A stretch of 64,000 bases of DNA, from positions 35,281,966 through 35,345,965 of the forward strand of contig JACGWO010000001.1 of assembly GCA_034509735.1 (NCBI GenBank), in the 5' to 3' direction. The position numbers and the translations under genes are program-made. Positions 44,195 through 57,500 of this stretch are shown here, one piece after another (the first letter of the stretch is position 1; the number at the start of each line of letters is the position of its first letter). This DNA is from Sesamum alatum. Its lineage: Eukaryota; Streptophyta; Magnoliopsida; Lamiales; Pedaliaceae. Below the pieces are notes generated by a model. It saw only the letters and a program-made list of their open reading frames with translations, did not search any database and was not told the origin of the DNA.

Positions 44195-46160
44195 TGAAAG
44201 GAATTGTGGATCGTCCCGGGAAAAGCGCGAATGCGGAAGCGCGGTATAATTAAAAATAAATGCGGAATTTAAACATGCTTTAAATTCAAGAACACGTTTC
44301 AAAGGGTGTGCCTTTGAAATTCCCGGGTGTTCGGTGTATCTCATGAATAAATCACATATAACATATCATGGAGGCCATAGGGTAGAAAATTAAAAGGGAC
44401 GAAAATCATAAACGAGACCTACCCGTTGTCGTTTTCGTCTTCAACGGCTACACGCGTTGTTTCCCCGTTTTGCACCAAGATCTCGTCTTTGAGACCCTCT
44501 AAATCGTGACACACGATCCACCCACGTATCTTGCACGTCGTGCTAGCAACGAACAAGTTTATGTTTTGGAGTGGATGAATCAACAACACGTTATGATTAA
44601 CGGTATTGATTCATCAAGTTCTAATGTTCCAAAAACAAGAGAACTAGTGGAATGTGTTTCTTGGAGAGAGAGAGGCGGACGAGAGATGAGAGGGAGAGAT
44701 CCGTGTGTGTGTGTTGTAGTGTGTGTGTTGGAGTTTTTTATCATCCTTCAACTTGTAGGATGCTAGGGGTTTATATAGAAGAGGAGTTTAATCCTCTTTA
44801 AACTCCTCTTTCAAGAACTCTAATTTGACTAGGATTTTGACCTAGTCAAAGTAGTGTTTTGACCTAGTCAAAACAATCCTAGCCATCCATCTCTCCCATT
44901 GATCTCAACCGTTGATTTAATTTAATTTAATGGAATATTTAAAACCTATTTAAATATTTCCAAGAGGCTAAAAATAAATATAAATATTATTTAAGCCATT
45001 AAATAAATCCCTTTGATAAATCTAATTTATCAATTTAATTCCTTATATCTAATAGAAGGAATTATTTCTCCAAGAAAATAAAGGACCCGATTAAATCCAA
45101 TTTAATCATTCCTTCACTCCAATATTTAATTCCTAATTAAATATCTAAATGTGTGTGGATAGTGTGTGACTCTTTAGGTTCACCTTTCAGCTAGACTTGG
45201 TCGGATTCCTAGAATCCTTCCGTTACCATGGTGGCCATCTAGCAACGGTCCATGGCACTAGAGACTAGGTGAAATATTCAGGGATGAACATTTAGGCTCT
45301 AACAGTACACTTGTCCTTCTGTCTTCGGTCTCATCACTTAGAGTCTAGGGCACGGATAATGCAGGTACCCATTTTGGACCTAAGTGTCGGTCTGTCCTCA
45401 CTAAACGCCGCAAGGGAATCCTTCCCTTCTGTTCAGTTACTGTGGCCACAGATTTTAGGGACAAGACACAGAGCATACATGAGACTCAACTGTCAATACC
45501 TATTGGCAGGAGACAGATCCTTTCTTGGAAACTACTGTCACTTTGCACACCAGAACTGCACTAGACATGGCTTATGACTACCAAAGAGAATTCTGGCAAT
45601 CTCTCACCATATCTAAGATACAGCCCTAACGTACAGGTAAACTGAGCAATTCCTCAAGTCAAAGGACTTGGCCTGTACCGTTAGAACCGGGAATACACGT
45701 CATACCTTGCTGACCATACTCAAGGTCCTCCGTAAGACGGTTCCCGCGAGTCACCTCAGTCAGCTGCGTCCTAGCATGCTAACCCACTAACACTGCTTAG
45801 ACGACCCTCGTCACCCATCGATGAAACACGACAGCAGGTGCTCAGTGCAAGTCTCAAATGGAATCCCGGTACCCATTTTCGGGATTCCTTGACTTGGAGA
45901 TTTCCGGACTGATTCGGGAAGACTGATTTCATGGACCTACCTCCAAGCGTAGTCCCAGTCCCCGAAATTGATCCTCAGTCCGTGGGCTTTGTTTGCGTAG
46001 TGAACAGATATAGAAAACAGATATAAGTGAACACAAACAAAGTAATGCCAAATGAAATTTACTTCTTTATTCATTAATGATTTATCAAACACCTGAAATT
46101 GTCTAGACATAGGTTACATATTCCTGCCAAAATTGGCTTACATGGTCACCTATTCTAACA
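44195..46160 (-). repeat. 3' LTR of A3 (1966 bp)
   Basis: Runs on the reverse strand from TGTTAG (46160) to CTTTCA (44195). TATA box at 44777-44770 reversed. The W-box array is one unit shorter than in the other LTR because of a 13-bp gap. Confidence 0.95.
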
Positions 46161-46176
46161 ATCTCCCACTTGACCT
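46161..46176 (-). promoter_or_regulatory. Polypurine tract of A3
   Basis: Reverse strand AAGTGGGAGAT next to the 3' LTR, following the pol stop codon (46179-46177). Confidence 0.85.
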
Positions 46177-49100
46177 TTAAAGCCAATCACCCATATGCCT
46201 AATCCCCATCTTCTCAAGATGTTGCGTATGAAGCACTCTGCGACATAGGCTTTGTCAGCGGGTCTGCTGTGTTGTCTGCTGAGTTGACTCGGTCCATCCG
46301 AACGTCACCTCTTCCTACCATTTCTCTAAGAAGATGGTAGCGTCTAAGAATGTGTTTGGAACGGTTGATGAGATCTCGGTTCCTTTTCTTGCGCTATTGC
46401 ACCGTTGTTATCACAGAAGATGACAACAGGCTCGGCGATGCTAGGCACACACCCAACTCTTGGATGTAGTTTCTCATCCAAACCGCTTCCTTAGCAGCTT
46501 CTGAAGTTGCTATGTATTCAGCCTCAGTGGTGGAGTCAGCAGTGGTTGCTTGCTTGGAACTTTTCCAAGCCACTACTCCTCCGTTGAGTTTGAATACATA
46601 CCCCGATTGAGACTTGGGCATCATCGTCATCAGACTGGAAGCTAGCGTCGCTAAAGCCTTCCAGAATTAGTTCTCCATTGCCATAGACCAAGAACATTTC
46701 CTTAGTCCCTCCTAAGGTACTTAAGGATGCCCTTAACGGCATTCCAATGTGCCTCTCCTGCACAGGACTGATATCTGCTTGTCACGCTCAAAGCGTATGC
46801 AATGTCAGGCCTGGTGCAATGGACCGCATATTGGATGCTACCTACGGCAGAAGCATAGGGGATGACTTTCATCTTTTCAAGTTCCTCATCAGTCTGCGGG
46901 GACTGCTTCTTGGACAACTTGATCCCATGCCTCATTGGAAGGAAGCCTCGTTTGGAGTTGTCCATTCGATATCTCTTTAGGACTTTCTCCATATACGAGT
47001 TTTGGGTGAGCCCTAACATCCTTTTAGATCTGTCCCTGATAATCTGGATGCCTAGGATGTAGGACGCTTCACCCAAGTCCTTCATGAAAAACTTGGTTGA
47101 CAGCCATGCTTTCGTGTTTCCTAAACATTCTGACGTCATTACCAATGAGCAGAATGTCATCCATGTAAAGCACTAGGAACACTATAGAGCTCCACTGGCC
47201 TTCTTGTATACACAAGGGTCGGATTCGTTTTTTTGATGAAGTCATATCCCCGTATTACTTCATCAAATCGAATGTTCCAACTTCGGGATGCTTGTTTGAG
47301 GCCATAGATGGACTTCTGGAGACGACAGACCTTCTGTTCTTCTCCAGTGACCGTGAAACCCTCCGGCTGATCCATATAGATCTCTTCTTCAACGAAACCG
47401 TTGAGGAAGGCCGTTTTCACGTCCATCTGCCATATTTCATAGTCATACCATGCTGCTATGGCAAGCAGGATCCGAATGGACTTAGCCATGGCTACTGGCG
47501 AGTAGGTATCCTCAAAATCGACCCCGGGTCGTTGAGTGTATCCCTTAGCTACAAGCTAGCCTTAAAGGTTGTGACTTCTCCCTCAACGCCGAGTTTGTGC
47601 TTGTAGACCACTTACAAGCCCACTGGCTTAACACCTTTCGGTGGATCTACAAGTCTCCAAACTTGGTTCTCGCTCATGGAGTCCATTTCGGTCTTCATGG
47701 CCTCAAGCCATTTCCCAGAGTCGATGTCAGACATCGCTTCCCCGTATGTCTTAGGATCGTTATTCAGAAGATCGGTCGCACCTAGAAACCCATATCTCAC
47801 TGGAGGTCTGGATTCTCTAGTGGACCTACGGAGGACGAGAACGTCAGTGGTGAACTGTGGGCGCTGACTGTATCGGAGCCGGCGGTTCAGGGGCCAGGGC
47901 TGGCCTCTCTTGAGGTTGTCCTTCATGCCTAGCATGTTGGACTTCTCTGGGTTGGTCAGCCCTTCGGGCGTTAATCCTGAATCCTTTAGGTGAGGATTCC
48001 GCGGCTCTTTCTGATGGCTGAGTTCCATCACTTGATTCCTCAAGGATCAGCTCATCAGGTTGGATATCCTCCGGGAAGCCTTGCTCCAAGAATACTGCAT
48101 TCCTTGAAACAAATACCTTTTGTTCCAAAGGGTCATAAAAGTAATAACCCGCAGTTTCTTTAGGGTACCCAACGAACCTGCATAGGCTAGACCTGGATTC
48201 TAGCTTATCTCCCACTAACCTCTTGACGTATGCGGGGCTACCCCACACTTTCAAGTAGTTGTAGGACGCAGGCTTGCCGTGCCATATCTCATATGGCGTT
48301 TGGGTCAATGCACTGGTAGGCGCCAAATTCAACAACTTGGCTGCCGTTTCTAATGCATAACCCCAAAACGATAAGGGCAATTTGGTAAAACTCATCATGG
48401 ACCGAACCATGTCCAACAGGGTTCGGTTCCTCCTTTCAGAGACGCCATTTAACTGTGGTGTTCCGGGAGGTGTCCATTCCGGTATTATACCATTTTCTTT
48501 TAGATAATCTAGGAATTCGGCACTAAGGTATTCACCGCCTCGGTCTGACCGTAGGACTTTAATTTTGCAGTTGGTCTGGTTCTCCACTTCAAGCCTGATT
48601 CTTTAAACCTCTCAAGAGCTTCAGACTTGTACCTCATTAGGTAAACATAACCATACCGTGAATGATCATCGGTGAAGGTTATGAAGTAGGAGAACCCACC
48701 TCGAGCCTGCGTCCTTAGTGGTCCACATACATCTGTATGGACCAAGTCCAACAGACCCGTGGCAAGCCTGCTTTGACCTATAAAGGGCTTCTTGGTCATT
48801 TTCCCTCTTAGACAAGATTCACAAGTTGGTAGATCGCTCAAGTCCCCAACCTCTAGGTTCTTTGAGTCTACCAACCTTTTCATCCTATCTTGGGATATGT
48901 GACCTAGCCTAGCGTGCCACAGACGTGCGTTCCCATTATTATCTAATTTCCGTTTGTGTTGAGCGTTAAGAACGAAATTCGTTTGTTGCAAGATATAGAG
49001 CCCGTTGTGCAATGTACCAAGTAGATGAGCAATTCCACACCTCATCAAATAAAAGCAATTTTTATTGATTCTGAACTCATAACCACTATTGTCCAACAAT

Positions 49101-50228
49101 GGAATGGAAATGATGTTCTTAATCATACTAGGTACAAAATAAACCTGCTCTAATTCTATGCTAATGGTATCACTAATCACTAAAGTGGCGGATCCTACTG
49201 CTTCTGCCGAGATGGCCTTGCCATTTCCAAGCTTCAGGATCATGTCCCGCTACTTAGTTTTCTGCTTCTTTTCAGCACCTGCAAAATCATTGCAAATGTG
49301 AGCTCCACAGCCGGTATCCAATACCCAAGAGGCAGAATTAGTGACCATATTAACCTCAATCACATATATATCTTGGTTTGAGAAGAGTTTGGGGCACTCT
49401 CTCTTCCAATGCCCTTTCTCACGGCAGTTGATACATATGTCATATGCCTTTGACTGTTGCTTGGAGACAACCTTTCCCTTTCCTTTGCCTTTCCCTCTTT
49501 GGCAATGGGAACACTCTGAGTGTTCGTAGCTGCTATGACGGCTTTTCCCTTCCCCTTCTTCGTTTTCCAACGTCCGGCACCCTTGCCTTTCGTCTTGGAA
49601 GTTGAAGCACCTCCAAACAATACCGAAGGCGTGGACTTCTTAGTCGTTTCCTCGTATTGCACCAACATATTGATCAACTCATGAATGCCCTTCTCAAGTG
49701 CATTCATGTTATAGTTGACAATAAATTGGTCGAAGGAGGGTGGGAGTGACTGAAGGATCACATCTATGTACGTTTCGTTATCGAGACCTGCCTTTAGGTC
49801 CTCGAGCTTTTCCACTAGGGTAAGCATTTTAACCCCATGCTCTTGTACAGAGGATCCTTCTGTCATTTTAGTTCCAAAGAACGCCTTGGTCGCGACATAC
49901 CTAGTATGCCGGTCCGGGACTGCATAGCAATCCTTAAGGCGAGCCATAATGGAAGGGACATCGTCTAGCCTTTCATATTGCTTCTGAATCTCATTGGTCA
50001 TCGAAGCAAGTATGACGCTACGGACCTTCCGGTTATCCTTATGCCAAGTCTCGAACGTCTCACGTTCTTCTGGCGTGGATCCTTCCGGTAAGGTCCTAGG
50101 GAGAGGCTCGTCCATGACATAGCCTTGGTTCTCGTAATCTAGGACTAGAGATTACGCAACCAGTCGTTGTAATTTGTTCCATTGAATTTGTTTGTCTCAA
50201 GAATGGTTGATAGTGGGTTTTTGGACAT
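46177..50228 (-). pseudogene. Degenerate gag-pol of A3
   Basis: Gag ATG at 50228-50226 (MSKNPLSTILETNKFNG). A 4-base gap near 50145 shifts the frame, and gag is readable again from MDEPLPRTLPEG (50115) to near 49500. Zinc knuckle CINCREKGHWKREC and protease VLDTGCGAHICND follow (49570-49280). Integrase zinc finger and core run 49243-48600, the integrase end to 47866, RT 47600-46700, RNase H 46700-46177. Further shifts or stops fall near 49500, 49283, 48600, 47866, 47612, 47540, 47225, 46705, 46615 and 46400. The RT active site reads YMDD (47167-47156) where sister copies have YVDD. As sequenced it encodes no complete enzyme. Confidence 0.92.
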
Positions 50229-50973
50229 TTTAAATCTACATTTAGAAAACAACGCGCGATCAGCAGAAAATAAAGACGGTGGTTTGATGAAATAATTAAA
50301 TGCTTGGTCTTTAGTCATTTAATCCTCCCACTATTTATACGAAAACACGGTACTCTCAAACGTGATTTTCGGGAAATCCTTTCCTAGTGGGCTTGGGATC
50401 CACAGGGATTTTTCCCATACCCCGCTTTTACGATTCGCATGGAAAAGATCCAGTGGGAGGTATTCCATACCATTCTCGTTCCACGAGATTCCCAAGATTA
50501 TTGCCTCACCCTTTCGCATGATCCCGAGGACTCCAAGCGAATCATGCTAATTGGGCGTTAGACCCGACCCAATCGACCGAGCCATGGACCCACTAGTACC
50601 CCCACGACTCGTGAGACAGGTAACAGCAGCCCATTTTTCGTTCATGACACAGTGCAGCTTCTTTTAAGTACAATAACGTGCCACGACTCGTGAGACCACG
50701 CTATTGACCTAAAACAGCTTCCTCACTATGCCACGGATTGGAAGGCATGGACGAACTCCTAGAGTTCATGTCCACTTTATCTAGGGTCTAATATTTCAAC
50801 ATTGGTCCAACCAATGTGAGAGTAGTGAATGACCGAGATCTCATAATATATATGCATACATTCATCCATAATGCATAAATAAAATCCATCCATAGCAGTT
50901 ATATGATAAATAAAAACCCATTCATCCATCACAATAACCACATGCAAAATTAAAGCCTAGCACGCCCCTGTTG

Positions 50974-51392
50974 GATGATCACGAGCCCGAATCCTATGCG
51001 ATCCACTGAGCCCGCAGTGGATCTATGGTCAATCTAGGGTTGGTCCTATACTATTACAATAATAGTAACCCAATCATCATGCTGATGGGCCTTGGTCTCT
51101 TTTCTCTTTCTTCACTTCATGGAAAACTCCAAGGGACCTCCGGTCTGGGCTCTCCATGTGGTCCTTCCTTCTTCTCCACCAATTACAAAAAGAAACCTCA
51201 CTCCTAGTCTACTCTCATTACATATTAAAAATTAGAAACCCCAGCGAAAACCCGGAGGGAGTACATAAGGAGGGAGGTAGAAAGCCTTATTATTCCAAGG
51301 CACTAGAAAGAGAGAAGGAGAAAGCAGTGAAAGAGGCACACAGGCCCAACAGAAAATTAAACCATACATCCGGTCTAGGGCTCGTGATCATC
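50974..51392 (-). ncRNA. Conserved leader RNA domain, A3 copy
   Basis: Same 15-nt arms as A2 (50974-50988 and 51378-51392). The inner hairpin is the longest seen: 9-bp arms GATCCACTG/CAGTGGATC around the 6-nt loop (51000-51023). Confidence 0.55.
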
Positions 51393-51754
51393 CATTTCCA
51401 TCCAACACACATAATCACATGATCCAATCACATAATTACAATATACCAATAATTCATGATTTTCAATCATAATAATCCAAAACAGAAATAAATGATCATG
51501 TGCACAACGTGTGAAAAATAAAACACAAATATTGGTAATAATATTTTTCTCGTTTTAGAAAAACCTTTCCTCATTATTTTAAGTAAAATAACCCCGGGAT
51601 TCCAAATCCAATTTATTTTACTCCTAAAATAATGTCTTTAGGAATTTTAGGCAAAATTGAACCCAAAAACGAATTTTCAGAATTAATTCAAAATAAAAAC
51701 TGAAAAGTAAATAAAAAAAAATAAAATAATACTAGGGTTTCAAAAACCCTAGCT

Positions 51755-52315
51755 GCAGCAGCCGCCGCCACCGGCAGCAGCCGGCCGGCCGTGCGCGCAG
51801 GGCAGCAGGCCCAGCCTGCCGCCCCTGCGCGCGCGCAGGCCCCTTGCCTGCGTGCGCGCGCGCCTGGCCGGCAGCGCGCTGCGCGGCCTGGTGTTCCGGG
51901 AGGCCGTCGCGCGCACAGGCTCCTCCGCCTCGCGCGCGCCGGCCTGCTGGTCGCCAGCCGCGTGCCTGCGCTGTGCGCAGTGCGCGCGCGCAGACGCGCA
52001 CTGGGCACGCCCGCCGGGCGCGCGCGCGCAGACGCCTCCGTTTGCGTGCGCGCGCGCCTGGTGCCCGTCCGCACACGGGCTCTCCGCCCGACAGCCTTGC
52101 ACGCGCGCAGACACCCTCGTCTGCCCGCGCGCGCGCCTGGAGGCGCCCCCTTGCGCGCGAGCCCGCGCGCAGCCATCCTGGCTGCGCGCTGCCCCTGCGC
52201 GACCGGCTGGGCGGGCACGCGCAGGCTACCCTTGCCTGCGCGCGTCTGCCCTGCCGGCAGCGCTCGGTTGTGCGCGGCCAGCCTTCCTGGCTGGCCGGCT
52301 GTGGCGTTTCTCGTT
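51755..52315 (-). repeat. GC-rich alternating CG tract in A3 leader
   Basis: About 560 bp, extremely GC-rich with many GCGCGC runs; on the PBS side it has GGCCAGCC-nnnnn-GGCTGGCC (52276-52296) as in A2. Overlapping open frames on both strands are a composition effect. Confidence 0.88.
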
Positions 52316-52504
52316 TTCAGTTCAATTTTCCCCCCGTTTCCCAAGAAAAACAGAAAAATACCTACATTCAGAATTTCACACGAATTAAAAGCAATAAAAC
52401 AAACATGCTTTAATAATCAAGAAAATCAAGATTCAATTAAAACATGCTCAAAACACGTTTCATGCTTAAAACGCACATAAACCCTAGGCCTATACACCGA
52501 ACCG

Positions 52505-52518
52505 GGCTCTGATACCAC
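52505..52518 (-). promoter_or_regulatory. Primer-binding site of A3
   Basis: Reverse strand TGGTATCAGAGCCC, initiator tRNA-Met type, one base from the 5' LTR. Confidence 0.95.
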
Positions 52519-52519
52519 T

Positions 52520-54499
52520 GAAAGGAATTGGGGATCGTCCCGGGAAAAGCGCGAATGCGGAAGCGCGGTATAATTAAAAATAAATGCGGAATTTAAACAT
52601 GCTTTAAATTCAAGAACACGTTTCAAAGGGTGTGCCTTTGAAATTCCCGGGTGTTCGGTGTATCTCATGAATTAATCACATATAACATATCATGGAGGCC
52701 ATAGGGTAGAAAATTAAAAGGGACGAAAATCATAAACGAGACCTACCCGTTGTCGTTTTCGTCTTCAACGGCTACACACGTTGTTCCCCGTTTTGCACCA
52801 AGATCTCGTCTTTGAGACCCTCTAAATCGTGACACACGATCCACCCACGTATCTTCCACGTCGTGCTAGCAACGAACAAGTTTATGTTTTGGAGTGGATG
52901 AATCAACAACACGTTATGAATTAACGGTATTGATTCATCAAGTTCTAATGTTCCAAAAACAAGAGAACTAGTGGAATGTGTTTCTTGGAGAGAGAGAGGC
53001 GGACGAGAGATGAGAGGGACAGATCCGTGTGTGTGTGTTGTAGTGTGTGTGTTGGAGTTTTTATCATCCTTCAACTTGTAGGATGCTAGGGGTTTATATA
53101 GAAGAGGAGTTTAATCCTCTTTAAACTCCTCTTTCAAGAACTCTAATTTGACTAGGATTTTGACCTAGTCAAAGTCCTAGTCAAAGTAGTGTTTTGACCT
53201 AGTCAAAACAATCCTAGCCATCCATCTCTCCCATTGATCTCAACCGTTGATTTAATTTAATTTAATGGAATATTTAAAACCTATTTAAATATTTCCAAGA
53301 GGCTAAAAATAAATGTAAATATTATTTAAGCCCATTAAATAAATCCCTTTGATAAATCTAATTTATCAATTTAATTCCTTATATCTAATAGAAGGAATTA
53401 TTTCTCCAAGAAAAATAAAGGACCCGATTAAATCCAATTTAATCATTCCTTCACTCCAATATTTAATTCCTAATTAAATATCTAAATGTGTGTGGATAGT
53501 GTGTGACTCTTTAGGTTCACCATTCAGCTAGGCTTGGTCGGATTCCTAGAATCCTTCCGTTATCATGGGTGGCCATCTAGCAACGGTCCATTGCACTAGA
53601 GACTAGGTGAAATATTCAGGGATGAACATTTAGGCTCTAACAGTACACTTGTCCTTCTGTCTTCGGTCTCATCACTTAGAGTCTAGGGCACGGATAATGC
53701 AGGTACCCATTTTGGACCTAAGTGTCGGTCTGTCCTCACTAAACGCCGCAAGGGAATCCTTCCCTTCTGTTCAGTTACTGCGGCCACAGATTTTAGGGAC
53801 AAGACACAGAGCATACATGAGACTCAAACTGTCAATACCTATTGGCAGGAGACAGATCCTTTCTTGGAAACTACTGTCACTTTGCACACCAGAACTGCAC
53901 TAGACATGGCTTATGACTACCAAAGAGAATTCTGGCAATCTCTCACCATATCTAAGATACAGCCCTTACGTACAGGTAAACTGAGCAATTCCTCAAGTTA
54001 AGGGCCTTGGCCTGTACCGTTGGAACTGGGAATACACGTCATACCTTGCTGACCATACTCAAGGTCCTCCGTAAGACGGTTCCCGCGAGTCACCTCAGTC
54101 AGCTGCGTCCTAGCATGCTAACCCACTAACACTGCTTAGACGACCCTCGTCAGCCGTCGATGAAACACGACAGCAGGTGCTTAGTGCAAGTCTCAAATGG
54201 AATCCCGGTACCCATTTTCGGGATTCCTTGACTTGGAGATTTCCGGACTGATTCGGGAAGACTGATTTCATGGACCTACCTCCAAGCGTAGTCCCAGTCC
54301 CCGAAATTGATCCTCAGTCCGTGGGCTTTGTTTGCGTAGTGAACAGATATAGAAAACAGATATAAGTGAACACAAACAAAGTAATGCCAAATGAAATTCA
54401 CTTCTTTATTCATTAATGATTTATCAAACACCTGAAATTGTCTAGACATAGGTTACATATTCCTGCCAAAATTGGCTTACATGGTCACCTATTCTAACA
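52520..54499 (-). repeat. 5' LTR of A3 (1980 bp)
   Basis: Reverse strand TGTTAG (54499) to CTTTCA (52520), adjacent to the PBS. Near-identical to 44195-46160. Confidence 0.95.
53093..53206 (-). promoter_or_regulatory. Promoter region of A3 5' LTR
   Basis: Reverse TATATAAA (53100-53093), the GAGGAGTTTAA...TTTAAACTCCTC inverted repeat and a run of GACTAGG/CCTAGTC W-box cores to 53206. This LTR would drive the A3 transcript leftward, antisense to A2 gag. Confidence 0.6.
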
Positions 54500-54504
54500 A
54501 AAGG
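54500..54504. repeat. Target-site duplication AAAGG (right)
   Basis: Copy of 44190-44194; after it A2 gag resumes in frame. Confidence 0.95.
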
Positions 54505-57500
54505 AAAGGGAAAGGTTGTCTCCAAGCAACAGTCAAAGGTATATGACATATGTATCAACTGCCGTGAGAAAGGGCATTGGAAGAGAGAGTGCCCCAAACT
54601 CTTCTCAAACCAAGGTATATATATGTGATTGAGGTTAATATGGTCACTAATTCTGCCTCTTGGATATTAGATACCGGCTGTGGAGCTCACATTTGCAATG
54701 ATTTGCAGGTGCCGAAAAGAAGCAGAAAACTAAGTAGCGGGGACATGATCCTGAAGCTTAGAAATGGCAAGGCCATCTCGGCAGAAGCAGTAGGATCCGC
54801 CACTTTAGTGATTAGTGATACCATTAGCATAGAATTAGAGCAGGTTTATTTTGTACCTAGTATGATTAAGAACATCATTTTCATTCCATTGTTGGACAAT
54901 AGTGGTTATGAGTTCAGAATCAATAAAAATTGCTTTTATTTGATGAGGTGTGGAATTGCTCATCTACTTGGTACATTGCACAACGGGCTCTATATCTTGA
55001 AACAAACGAATTTCGTTCTTAACGCTCAACACAAACGGAAATTAGATAATAACGGGAACGCACGTCTGTGGCACGCTAGGCTAGGTCACATATCCCAAGA
55101 TAGGATGAAAAGGTTGGTAGACTCAAAGAACCTAGAGGTTGGGGACTTGAGCGATCTACCAACTTGTGAATCTTGTCTAAGAGGGAAAATGACCAAGAAG
55201 CCCTTTGTAGGTCAAAGCAGGCTTGCCACGGGTCTGTTGGACTTGGTCCATACAGACGTATGTGGACCACTAAGGACGCAGGCTCGAGGTGGGTTCTCCT
55301 ACTTCATAACCTTCACCGATGATCATTCACGGTATGGTTATGTTTACCTAATGAGGTACAAGTCTGAAGCTCTTGAGAGGTTTAAAGAATTCAGACTTGA
55401 AGTGGAGAACCAGACCAACTGCAAAATTAAAATCCTACGGTCAGACCGAGGAGGTGAATACCTTAGTGCCGAATTCCTTGATAATCTAAAAGAACATGGT
55501 ATAATATCAGAATGGACACCTCCCGGAACACCACAGTTAAACGGCATCTCTAAAAGGAGGAACCGAACCCTGTTGGACATGGTTCGGTCCATGATGAGTT
55601 TTACCAAATTGTCCTTATCGTTTTGGGGTTATGCATTAGAAACGGCAGCCAAGTTGTTGAATTTGGCGCCTACCAGTGCATTGACCCAAACGCCATATGA
55701 GATATGGCACGGCAAGCCTGCGTCCTACAACTACTTGAAAGTGTGGGGTAGCCCCGCATACGTCAAGAGGTTAGTGGGAGATAAGCTAGAATCCAGGTCT
55801 AGCTTATGCAGGTTCGTTGGATACCCTAGAGAAACTGCGGGTTATTACTTTTATGACCCTTTGGAACAAAAGGTATTTGTTTCAAGGAATGCAGTATTCT
55901 TGGAGCAAGGCTTCCCGGAGGATATCCAACCTGATGAGCTGATCCTTGAGGAATCAAGTGATGGAACTCAGCCATCAGAAATAGCCGCAGAAACCTCACC
56001 AAGAGGATTTAGGATTAACGCACGGAGGGCTGACCAACCTAGAGAAGTCCAACATGCTAGGCATGAAGGACAACCTCAAGAAAGGCCAGTCCCGGCCCCT
56101 GAACCGCCGGCTCCGATACAGTCAGCGCCCACAGTCACCACTGACGTTCCCGTCCTCCGTAGGTCCACTAGAGAATCCAGACCTCCAGTGAGATATGGGT
56201 TTCTAGGTGCGACCGATCTTCTGGATAACGATCCTAAGACATACGGGGAAGCGATGTCTGACATCAACTCCGGGAAATGGTTTGAGGCCATGAAAACCGA
56301 AATGGACTCCATGAGCGAGAACCAAGTTTGGGGACTTGTAGATCCACCGAAAGGTGTTAAGCCAGTGGGCTGTAAGTGGGTCTACAAGCGCAAACTCGGC
56401 GTTGATGGAGAGGTCACTACCTTTAAGGCTAGGCTTGTAGCTAAGGGATACACTCAACGACCCGGGGTCGATTTTGAGGATACCTACTCGCCAGTAGCCA
56501 TGGCTAAGTCCATTCGGATCCTGCTTGCCATAGCAGCATGGTATGACTATGAATTATGGCAGATGGACGTGAAAATGGCCTTCCTCAACGGTTTCGTTGA
56601 AGAAGAGATCTATATGGATCAGCCGGAGGGTTTCACGGTCACTGGAGAAGAACAGAAGGTCTGTCGTCTCCAGAAGTCCATCTATGGCCTCAAACAAGCA
56701 TCCCGAAGTTGGAACATTCGATTTGATGAAGTAATACGGGGATATGACTTCATCAAAAACGAATCCGACCCTTGTGTATACAAGAAGGTCAGTGGGAGCT
56801 CTATAGTGTTCCTAGTGCTTTACGTGGATGACATTCTGCTCATTGGTAATGACGTCAAAATGTTAGGAAACACAAAAGCATGGTTGTCAACCAAGTTTTC
56901 CATGAAGGACTTGGGTGAAGCCTCCTACATCCTAGGCATCCAGATTGTCAGGGATAGATCTAAAAGATGTTAGGGCTCACCCAAAACTCGTATATGGAGA
57001 AAGTCCTAAAGAGATATCGAATGGACAACTCCAAACGAGGATTCCTTCCAATGAGGCATGGGATCAAGTTGTCCAAGAAGCAGTCCCCGCAGACTGATGA
57101 GGAACTTGAAAAGATGAAAGTCATCCCCTATGCTTCTGCCGTAAGTAGCATCCAATATGCGGTCCATTGCACCAGGCCTGACATTGCATACGCTTAGAGC
57201 GTGACAAGCAGATATCAGTCCTGTGCAGGAGAGGCACATTGGAATGCCGTTAAGGGCATCCTTAAGTACCTTAGGAGGACTAAGGAAATGTTCTTGGTCT
57301 ATGACAATGGAGAACTAATTCTGGAAGGCTTTAGCGACGCTAGCTTCCAGTCTGATGACGATGATGCCAAGTCTCAATCGGGGTATGTATTCAAACTCAA
57401 CGGAGGAGTAGTGGCTTGGAAAAGTTCCAAGCAAGTAACCACTGCTGACTCCACCACTGAGGCTGAATACATAGCAGCTTCAGAAGCTGCTAAGGAAGCG

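Larger units (their letters stand above)
50229..52504 (-). other. 5' leader of A3
   Basis: Leader between PBS and gag, same plan as A2: GC-rich tract (51755-52315), inverted-repeat domain (50974-51392), palindromes CACGACTCGTG at 50603-50613 and 50692-50702. No gene supported. Confidence 0.8.
44195..54499 (-). mobile_element. Complete copia element A3, - strand (10.3 kb)
   Basis: A full-length element with both LTRs, PBS, leader, gag, pol and PPT, inserted in A2 gag with AAAGG duplications. The two LTRs differ by few substitutions plus small indels (for example a 13-bp gap in the left copy near 44850 and homopolymer length changes), which points to recent insertion. Even so, its gag-pol frame is broken about ten times. 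It is the youngest insertion that can be ordered in this window. Confidence 0.96.

Noticed and set aside
51688..52480. Frames up to 229 codons in the A3 GC-rich tract
   Set aside because: Simultaneously open in many frames, low-complexity Ala/Arg, no conservation of frame with A2.
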